From positions 13,334,269 through 13,396,268 of the forward strand of contig NC_092572.1 of NCBI RefSeq assembly GCF_037975245.1: a stretch of 62,000 nt of DNA, read 5' to 3'. Below the pieces are notes generated by a model, which searched no databases, was not told the DNA's origin, and was given only the letters and a program-made list of their open reading frames with translations. This document shows, in pieces, positions 35,304-62,000 of the stretch (position 1 is the first letter of the stretch; each line of letters starts with the position of its first letter). Made by a program: the position numbers and the translations under genes. Source of the DNA: Apostichopus japonicus (Eukaryota; Echinodermata; Holothuroidea; Aspidochirotida; Stichopodidae).

Positions 35304-35511
35304 ATACATATAAATATAAATATATATGTATATATATATGTATATATATGGATATATGTATATATATATATATATAAATATATATTCATATATATATATA
35401 TATGAATATATATATATGTATATATATATACAAATATGTATATAAATATATATATATCTATATATATATCTATTATATTTACAAATATACATATATATAT
35501 ATATATATATA
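35272..35511. repeat. (TA)n array between LTR and SINE copy 2
   Basis: TA-rich array with GTATAT and AAATAT interruptions. It runs straight into the SINE tail. Confidence 0.85.
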
Positions 35512-35761
35512 AATGAAAATCGTAATGAGTTGGAAAATCAAGAACAGTGAAAAAACTTTCAGCCTCCACCGGGATTCGAACCACGGGCCTCCCGCTCTGT
35601 ACGCGGACACCCTAACCACTAGGCTATGGACGCTGATTGTATGTCCAGAGGTTCGAAACCGGTAAGGAAGATCGTAATTCCACTGTAGGCGTTTGTCACC
35701 TGTATCGAACAATACTAGTTCTGTTTTTGGTGACATATTTTGCCCTACTCTAGAGATCAAA
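35512..35761 (-). mobile_element. tRNA-derived SINE, copy 2
   Basis: Same family as 21181-21430, differing at few bases (for example GATCGTAATTCC against GATTGTAATTCC). B box at about 35572-35582, A box at about 35613-35627 (minus strand), (AT)n tail. Confidence 0.85.
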
Positions 35762-35883
35762 CATGATGCTATCCAACTCGAAAATCATTTGTGATTCCTA
35801 AAGCCGGATCTCGAAAGAGATACTTTGAACAGACTTTATGTTAATGCAATGGAGGTAAACGACAAAGGCAAATGAATATATAT

Positions 35884-36112
35884 AAATGAAAATCGTAATG
35901 AGTTGGAAAATCAAGAACAGTGAAAAAACTTTCAGCCTCCACCGGGATTCGAACCACGGGCCTCCCGCTCTGTACGCGGACACCCTAACCACTAGGCTAT
36001 GGACGCTGATTGTATGTCCAGAGGTTCGAAACCGGTAAGGAAGATCGTAATTCCACTGTAGGCGTTTGTCACCTGTATCGAACAATACTAGTTCTGTTTT
36101 TGGTGACATATT
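35884..36112 (-). mobile_element. tRNA-derived SINE, copy 3 (5' end shortened)
   Basis: Same family and orientation as copy 2, about 120 bp away, with the leader cut at GGTGACATATT. It ends beside sequence (TTACGGTTCACT...) homologous to the 3' flank of gene 1 at about 10145. Confidence 0.85.
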
Positions 36113-36117
36113 CTTTT

Positions 36118-36225
36118 TTTTACGGTTCACTTTGTGTTTGTTAATAGTTGGTAGTTAAAAAGCAGAAACTGTACAAGTGTACACTGGTGCATAGCAATTA
36201 TTCACAAACAGTGTTATGTGATGAA
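36118..36225. other. 3' flank of TIE-like copy 3
   Basis: CAAGTGTACACTGGTGCATAG and TTCACAAACAGTGT match 10200-10245 and 23450-23495. The copy 3 flank thus resumes here after the Gypsy and SINE insertions. Confidence 0.7.
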
Positions 36226-36600
36226 GTTTGTATTATATCCCACGGTGTCTAACCATAATTTAGTAATTACCGACTTTTCGATCACTTTTCGATCGGCGTT
36301 ATAGTCATTGCAATCCTCAGTGTCCCTCACAAGTTTACAAGGTCAGTAATAGTGACTCCATAGTTTTCCCTTGCAGGAAGCCAAACAAGGTCTTTCGACT
36401 ATATCTGTCTGCAGTACGTTGTGTGATTTGATCAATGACCCATATACAACACAGTGAGTAGACAATTGTGAGTAAGAATAATTTGTTTTGGATTCAAATA
36501 TATATTTTTAGTTCAAAACAAATGTGGTTATTAATTCAGCAATGAGGTCATCGGGAGCCTGCATCGAGCACACGGGCAGCGTAAATATCTGTATACGCTT
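36226..36600. other. no gene recognised
   Basis: No coding or repeat signal recognised. Confidence 0.4.
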
Positions 36601-36602
36601 GA

Positions 36603-36742
36603 GAATGCATTTGTACACATAAAGTTATTTGTACATACGAGCATGTATTTGTACATAGGAAAATGTATTTGTACACACAAAAATGTATGTGTACACACGC
36701 GAATGTATGTGTACACACATGAATGTATTTGTACATACGAGA
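36603..36742. repeat. 20-bp minisatellite, seven units
   Basis: Units of the form ATGTATTTGTACAYACRAR recur exactly every 20 bp (ATG or variant at 36605, 36623, 36643, 36663, 36683, 36703 and 36723). Each unit has a palindromic TGTACA core. Confidence 0.85.
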
Positions 36743-39700
36743 ATCAGGTATCAACTTACCTATTATTGTCACAAACAAAAATTGTCTCCCTCTCTCAACA
36801 ACGCATTTGTCCTCTTTACATATTTCGTCATTAACATGCACTGCCAGGAACTATAGTGTAAAAGAGGTCAGTTATGTATGAGAATGTACCCAGTTATATG
36901 TGAAGAGAAACCAAACAGCTTGACCCGAGTGTTATAAAGTCTGAACCCTAACTCCTCCTCCCCCCACCCGTCCAATACACTGAGACATACGATTTGTTAA
37001 AGGTGACTTAAAACTTACGAACCAATGCGGAAGGCAGTTTCGATCACAGACCTATAGGCGGCTACAAAAACCAAATTCTACAGATAGCTTACATAAAGTG
37101 ACTGAAACCTGGATCCGTGCAGGTTGGTTCAATATTTTCAGAATTTTGTTAGAGCATACAATCAGAGGAAGATACAGGGATTGTTTCTATTGAAAATCAT
37201 TGATGTGTAAGGTAACCAAATTAGATATTTTTGCCTACAGGTGCAAGCAGCAATTGTAATAAACTGAGATACAGGATATCACTGTATGTGTGTTGTCTGT
37301 TCTATTGATAGCGTTACATGTTGACGATGGTCCCTGTTCTGGTGTTGTTAGGAAATCTTGATTACTAGATGCTTCAGGGGAAACTTAGGAAGTATTAGGT
37401 CGTGTTAATCAATCAAATGATAATTATTGATAATAGTACTTTCTCGTTTGAAAGTTTGGATTCATTTTGTTAGAGGAGAGAGGGAGAGTGTTTTCAAGTT
37501 TATATGCCCAACGGAATGTAAGATGGGTTAGCTTGAAGCAATGAAGAAACACAAGCTTCTTAGACAGGTATTCATATCCTATGACGACTTCGGTAAAGGG
37601 GAAATCAGTTCAAGGTCACGAGTCGGTAATACCATTTTCCATGAAATAAAGAAACAACAGATCGATCAAAACCGTTCAGCTAGCAATTATTTGGTGAATA
37701 AGGACTCCAAGAGTTTTTAAACTTTTCTCTTGTAAAGTGTAGTCACTCAGCTGCAACGAGCTATTAACACCAATACACGAAGCGACAGTTTGGGTGGTTA
37801 TGATTAGCGTGCTTGGAGCCTGGCTATAGTGCTGAAAGTTCATAATCACCATAATAGTTGTGTTTACGTTGTGCAACTTTTTTTACAGGCGTTGGAAAGA
37901 TCTTGGGGAACAATTATTGCATATTGCCTATATTTTACTTAGCATACATATATCCAACTTAAAAGCTTTAAAGATATGACAAATGGTTTCTCAATGTGAC
38001 TTTAAAACAGTTGAAGTTGCTTGCGATATAATTGCCCAGACTGGACATCTTTACTTGTATTTAATATACAATTTCTAAGATCCTCTCAAAAGGAAAAAAA
38101 TATCCGAAATTTGAATCAAATATATATTTAACATTAGGTCTACATTAAATCCTAGTATATTTTGCGGTCGTTAACTGTTAGCCTTCTTTTCTCAAATCAT
38201 ACATAGTTTTACATGTGCTCAGAAGTTCAATGGTAACTTCAACTGAATTAAAGTACATTGCCCTATACACTGACATAACGAGAATAAAAACGTTACTGTG
38301 TATGGTAGGTATGCATTTCTTTATCTGCAAATATTTTGTCCCATTACAAACAGAATACAGAAAAACAAATTATCAATGGACAAAACGTGATTGTTCTCTT
38401 AACCTAAGTTAACGTATGACGACTATTAGAAGAATGGAAATCAGGGCAGTGACATAAAAGGACCAAGCTACACAATAATGGCTATTATTTGAGGTGCTTG
38501 AGAATTTCGGTTTATTTGAAAAGGGAACTGCAGGGTTATTGAAGCCTTTTAAGCAAAACAGACGACCTTGAATTGTTCAATGATAACTAAATGAAACGTA
38601 TTATGTTGTATTGAAGAACACGAAAGACAACTAGTTGTAAAGTCTATGCGACTAGCGAAACTGTCAATGTATTGTCGCGAATGCAAAGTTGCAAGTCCAC
38701 TTCAAATTAAATTAAGACGTAAGAACCTTTAAGGGGTACAATTTCCCCTGCAAGACAAACAGAGTTCGATTCCACCGAGAATGTAAACTAAATTGATGAC
38801 AAATATTGCGAATACCGAAATAACAAACATTTTATTGCATTTCCCCATTCCTTAATTATTAAGTAGGTTGAAATATGTCTATACCGTAGATGTTATGAAC
38901 ACACCCAATTGAAGGTACCTAAAAAAAAACAAAAAAAAAAACAACGGAGCGCCCTATATAAACGTGATGGGATAAGGTACCTGTCATGGGGTACAAACGG
39001 GGTATAAACGAGGAACAGACGAAGTACAGACGTGTCGTATCATCTCATCAAATTTGCAGAACAATGAAAATTTGAAGAACACATGCCTCACGTCTTGCCT
39101 ATTTCTTTTCTTAATTTCTTCTCTAGATTTGAAGTTTAATCAAAGCGTAACTTACATGTGAATTTAAAAATAAAACCTCATCTCAGAGTTAATTCCTTCT
39201 TTACAGAAACAATATAGGTTTATTCAAGTAGTATTATTTAATTTCAGGATAAACACATTTAAAACGAATATTACAAAACAATTAAAGTTCACGATAATAA
39301 ACGTTTCGTGCTTAAATATAGACGTGATTATGAATATCCATATATATATATATATTATTTTCCATATTAAAGTCGCTGCATGAGATGTGATCGTAGATCG
39401 AACCCATCTACCTTATTAACAAATATGCCTGGACAATTAAACATGATTGCTAGCATGATAACAGATACCCGTAAAGACCAACACACCGAATATACAAATA
39501 CATTGAATATGTTTTGTTTAAATTAATTACAAGGTGCTATGTTCGATTTTGCTTCATTTTGTTTTTTCCTTAAATTGCTTTCCAGCTTTCAATATTCATT
39601 AGCTTCGAATAGATAACAGGATGTTGATAACTGCGGTCGCGCTATACAATTTCGGAAATCGAACCAGCGTTTTAACCTATAATTCAATAGAGGGCGTTAA

Positions 39701-39990
39701 CACCAGAACTGTATTGTCACTTCCTAAATCTTCTCTTACCAATTCCTTTACCAATTTCAACGTGTATTGCAATTCTGCTTGCTTCCTCTCCATTCAAATC
39801 AAATTGCATAATACTTAGTACTTATCATATGAACTTATTGATACATATGCATGCACACTGTACAAGGATCACATAATTATTGAAAATGTTTTGTAGTGTG
39901 CTGGAAATATTATATAATAATATAAAATAAATTGCAATTAAAATAAAATAAAATAAAACTGTTAGCAAACTGTTTATCCTTATCCACTGG
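36743..39990. other. long intergenic stretch, no gene recognised
   Basis: Short frames occur on both strands, but none shows a domain, splice structure or conserved motif. A poly-A tract with C interruptions is at 38921-38942. Confidence 0.4.
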
Positions 39991-40024
39991 AGAGCCTGTG
40001 TGGGAGAATGTGTAAAAGTAAGTT

Positions 40025-40064
40025 GGCCTGACGTTTCGATCCTGGCAGGATCTTCTTCAGAGGC
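40025..40064 (-). ncRNA. hammerhead-like motif, Penelope-type repeat relic
   Basis: On the minus strand: stem GCCT, CTGAAGAA, hairpin GATCC..GGATC, GAAA, CGTC, stem AGGC. This matches the hammerhead order (CUGANGA, stem II, GAAA, short stem III, cleavage triplet GUC, stem I), except for one extra A before stem II and no stem III loop. Penelope-like elements are known to carry minimal hammerheads. Activity is not implied. Confidence 0.35.
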
Positions 40065-40106
40065 TAAATGACAAGTAACAGTAACAGAAGGGACAAAAAC
40101 AGGCAC

Positions 40107-41110
40107 AGAATACAGACATGTTAATGAGCATGGTTTGTGTTAACCATTCTAATTAACCTGTCTGTATTAAATTGTTTAAATTTTGCGACTGGGCGCCCAT
40201 TTTAAATCAATCGATGTAATTGCAGGTGAGAGCCGATTTCGATAGAAGTCACACATTGAACCCTGTACTTAAGGGTCACCGATTATTACGGGATAGCAAA
40301 TGCAAGAACGTTTAAATATGTGTAGTAAAATGAATCAACATGTTTGTCTTTGTATGAAAATGATGGTTACCTTAAATTTGAAGGTAAATGAGTCATTGTG
40401 TTATTGTTGATATTATTTAATAATTTTGTGGGTTTTAGACAAATTATGATACATTACGAATTCACTGTCCCTGTTTGTGTCACTCTTACAAATTATTTCA
40501 AAAATAAGTTCCAATATAGCACTGAACGGGAAAATTGCCATCGCACAGTGTGTTCAAATGCACATAAACAGGCACATGTCCAACTATGTCGACCATCAAA
40601 TACACCCCTCAATCTTCATAGAATCAAAGTGAACGCTGAAAATGCGATGACCAACTGTTACAAAAAGAAAATTGCTTAAACTTATCAAACTTAGTTATCA
40701 TATCATGTTTCGTTTTGCATGGTTTACCACAGCACACTTGAAGCACAAAACATACTGAACATATATAGCTGATAAGACTGGCTGATAAATCGAGAACTCG
40801 ACATTAGTCATTTCAATTTTTTTATGGGGCGGTTTTAGGTAAAGTGCGTGATGAACGTTTCATATAGTGATTCACGTCAAGTTTACTATAGCTTTGAGAG
40901 AAACCGCCGAAGAATGAAACGTCATGAATAAAACATTGTTCACGTTAATATGTATACAAATCGTTTAATATTTCAACCGAGATATTCATTGATGATAAGT
41001 ATCTTGCTATAGAGCGTATATAAAGCGTATATATGAGAGGGCCTTACCTTTGATTTTTGCCTACTACAGGTAGGTAGTCACATATATGCAATCATCAACA
41101 ACAAACCCTT
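40107..41110. other. no gene recognised
   Basis: No supported feature. Confidence 0.4.
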
Positions 41111-41114
41111 TAGT

Positions 41115-41295
41115 TAGGGGTGTCAATCTTGGGGAGGAGGGGGGGGTGCGGAAGGCACGTCTCCCCACTTTCTGAAGGGTGGTGGACACATAGCGCAAAA
41201 GGCCAATGAGCTCACAGTGTGCGCACCCTACTTCAGTTTTATCCATGTTCAGTCATTTATGTCCAAACCACTTTTCAATTGGGATTGACGCCGCT
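41115..41295. mobile_element. MITE-like repeat, copy 1
   Basis: GGGGTGTCAATC near the left end and GATTGACGCCGC near the right end are imperfect inverted repeats about 180 bp apart. The internal segment CCCCACTTTCTGAAGGG recurs in reverse orientation at about 52890. No coding capacity. Exact ends and target duplication not resolved. Confidence 0.45.
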
Positions 41296-42828
41296 GTCTC
41301 TAGTCTATACAATTCATCTAGATAGCTATGGACGTATACACTTAAGAATGTGCTCCCACCTTTGATATGCCGTGCTTATCACTAGGATCATCCCTAAATA
41401 TGCCTTCGTCACTAACAAAAATACATGCATTAATCAAAAGAACTGTGGACATCACTTTACATTTGAGAAAAACAATTGTCTTGATCGAGGAAGTGGCCTA
41501 GAAATTTTTGGCACATATCCAAAATCCGAGAACAATGAAAGGAACAGTCCTAATAGCTACTTAAATAGAATGAGCTGAGATTCTTTTTAAATGAGTGTGG
41601 TGAAGCAACATTTCTTACAAATAATTCCAACACTTAATAGCACGGTAACGTTAACTTTGTTTTGTAATTTTAGTCCTAGGACGTGGCATGCACATGTGTA
41701 ATTGTTTGTTGTAAGTATAAAAAACAAGGGAAGACGGGGAGGATTAAGGTTATTTATAGAAGGATAAGCAAAATTGTCTTTATTAACATTGATTAAATCA
41801 GGAAGTTTGGAATATTGACTGAAGCGAATAGCTTGCTAGTCTGATCATTGTAGTTTGCAGACGATATATGGCGAATTGCTTTTTTTGTGGAGAGTGAAAA
41901 GTTTTTTAATATTGTAATGCGCTGTACCAGACCAAACTATCATGCAATAAGTCAAGTGAGGATAAATAAGAGTTATATACAATGAAGGAAGACCTAGAAA
42001 ACGTATATAATTTTACCCTATTTAAAACTTTCCATCCATTTTTACGTTCATGGTAATAGAATTGCGGCCTGAAAAGAAAATATTAGTATCATCCGCAAAC
42101 AAAATGGTGGAGCAATTCTCTGAAACAAGGAAAATGTCATGATTGTGAACAGAACTGCTCTGTGAAGACTCGTTAAAAACGTACGCTATATAGTTTGTTT
42201 TTTGCACTTAGTAATGGATTAGTGCAGCCTTACGTTTTAATTTTGATTTGGGAGGACCCTCGACCTCTTTTTGTTAGCATCGAATCTTACGATAATCCTT
42301 TATCATATCTAATATCAATTTCCGGCCCTTCCACAAAGGTCCATACCATTATCTAAGTCATGCAGCTTGGGGAAATTGTCAATTCCCCCGCCGCCCAACC
42401 TTGATATCTTGTGTACGTTACTGAAACGCCGAATGGAATAAACAACCTTCTGTAATTTGGTTCTGTACTTGGTTATTGGTATGTCATTCCTTCCTTGTTT
42501 GTAGGTCTCTCTCACACGCAATGATGTCGTATGAACGAAACTAAACAATACAATCAGCCATGACAGTATTTGCATTATTCAACGCTAAACAAAGAAAGTC
42601 AAGAAAGTCAAACAAATAGGAGGAAGTCGACCTTAACATATAAAGGTTTTCGAAAGACGGTGTCTGTGAATATATTTACAGACAGTGTACCTACACAACC
42701 ATGACATCGCCATATATAGATTTCATATGCTCATTAAACCTTTGTCAATAAAACAGAACTCTTCATTCCAACGACAAATGGTACTGTAACCTGAATCCAT
42801 TCACAAGTGTTAGTGTCTTGCGTACCCT
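41296..42828. other. 5' flank of the Reeler gene, no other gene recognised
   Basis: No supported coding feature. The promoter of the Reeler gene presumably lies here, but no clear core element was identified. Confidence 0.4.
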
Positions 42829-61291
<18,463 letters not shown>

Positions 61292-61299
61292 GTGCTTAG

Positions 61300-62000
61300 G
61301 CTGTCCCTGGATGCATCATCTGAATAACGAATGACCACTTTTGTTACACTTGAGACAGGGAACATTCTGCTCTGTGAGCAAATTAGAATTCGTCCTTCTA
61401 TTTCTCGCCTTAGGTTTAGAACCATCGAACTTGTCCACCACTACGTTACCTTCCTTAGCTCTCAAGCCTAACTTCCCATACACAGGATCATTCAGCTCTT
61501 CAGCTGCATCATTAATGAACTCTACTATATCAGCAATATTTGGCACCCTACTATGTCGCTTCCTAATACGCCGAGCCTCCCTCACCCACCTAGACCGTAT
61601 GAAATTAGGTAACCTCTCAGCTATTAAGAGGTAAACCCTCTGGTTATTCATCTATGCTATAAAGCCCATATAACTTAATGTTGCCTTACAACTCTGCAGA
61701 TCATCTGCAAAATCACTTATCCCTTGCTTATCAAACGAGGAGAAGGTGCACCCAGAAGTGTTGTTCTTCATCCAAGCATATCCTGTTAGGTGGTTGTCAC
61801 CGAAACGATCTTTAAGGATCCCTAGCGCCTTGGGGTAACCATCGCAAGGATCCATGACGGAACAGCACTGTATGACCTTGCTCGCTTAACCTACACAATA
61901 CTGCTGAAGACGTGTAAGCTTAGTTCCATAACTAAGATTTGAAATATCAACGCTGTTCTCGACGGACCTTAAAAAAATGACCAAGTATTTCATGGGATTC
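61300..62000 (-). pseudogene. BEL/Pao-like gag relic, cut by window edge
   Basis: Minus-strand frame from the window end. KYLVIFLRSVENSVD, RLQQYC, MDPCDGYPKALGILKDRFG and CLKCNKSGHSLFR match the gag (DUF1759-type) and CCHC zinc knuckle of Pao/BEL elements. In-frame stops lie near 61887 and 61652 and directly before the last Cys of the knuckle (about 61314). The element is dead, and its remainder lies outside the window or is lost. Confidence 0.75.

Noticed and set aside
35572-35640. tRNA gene suggested by A and B boxes
   Set aside because: The same unit recurs three times with an identical leader and TA tail and lacks a convincing acceptor stem, so it is a SINE rather than a tRNA gene.
35479-36130. 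Conserved frame containing [18 protein letters not shown] in three places
   Set aside because: It is the tRNA-derived SINE read on the minus strand; the shared frame reflects shared repeat sequence, not a protein.
36531-36841. Cys/His/Thr-rich frames on the minus strand
   Set aside because: They are translations of the 20-bp minisatellite.

Overview
This window is AT-rich, repeat-dense animal DNA. Genes are split into short exons with GT..AG introns that are almost all phase 1, and the window holds (TA)n arrays, LINEs, a tRNA-derived SINE, hAT-like DNA transposons, and Ty3/Gypsy and BEL/Pao relics. The domain repertoire (TIE-type Ig/EGF, Reeler, HYR, CUB, EGF) points to a marine invertebrate, most likely a deuterostome such as an echinoderm. 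That placement is an inference from content; no species was identified.

Left part (about 0.3-36.2 kb): a tandem array of secreted, TIE/TEK-ectodomain-like genes on the + strand. Copy 1 (CDS 3638-8912, six coding exons, 388 aa) has a signal peptide, two Ig-like exons, two EGF-like exons (the second strongly TIE-like) and a half laminin-type EGF exon ending in a stop, with no transmembrane or kinase part. Copy 2 (16292-22168) sits about 13.2 kb downstream as a segmental tandem duplicate that carries the same dead LINE upstream. It lost the first ATG and probably starts seven codons later. Copy 3 (24952-34082) lost its promoter and first three coding exons, has an in-frame stop in the TIE-like EGF exon, and is split by two hAT-like elements and other repeats. 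A fourth scrap (10.5-10.8 kb) keeps only promoter-like DNA and the start of the first Ig exon. Copy 2 joins copy 3 exactly at a CCGT/CTGT tetranucleotide array that occupies the intron-1 minisatellite position.

Middle part (34.1-42.8 kb): the 3' end of a Ty3/Gypsy-like element (integrase tail, chromodomain, purine tract, 372-bp LTR), two SINEs, a 20-bp minisatellite, a Penelope-like hammerhead-like motif, and a long stretch with no recognised gene.

Right part (42.8-61.3 kb): a second secreted multidomain gene on the + strand. It has a signal peptide and Reeler domain (three exons found; a short Reeler piece is missing or unlocated), three HYR-like exons, a CUB-like exon, a degenerate EGF exon and a Thr/Ala/Pro-rich exon. 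Its first intron holds a LINE on the minus strand, which has a 24-bp duplication inside reverse-transcriptase motif A. A dead BEL/Pao gag on the minus strand follows the last visible exon and runs off the window.

Both gene groups encode extracellular proteins. Their adjacency may be chance, and no functional link can be read from the sequence.
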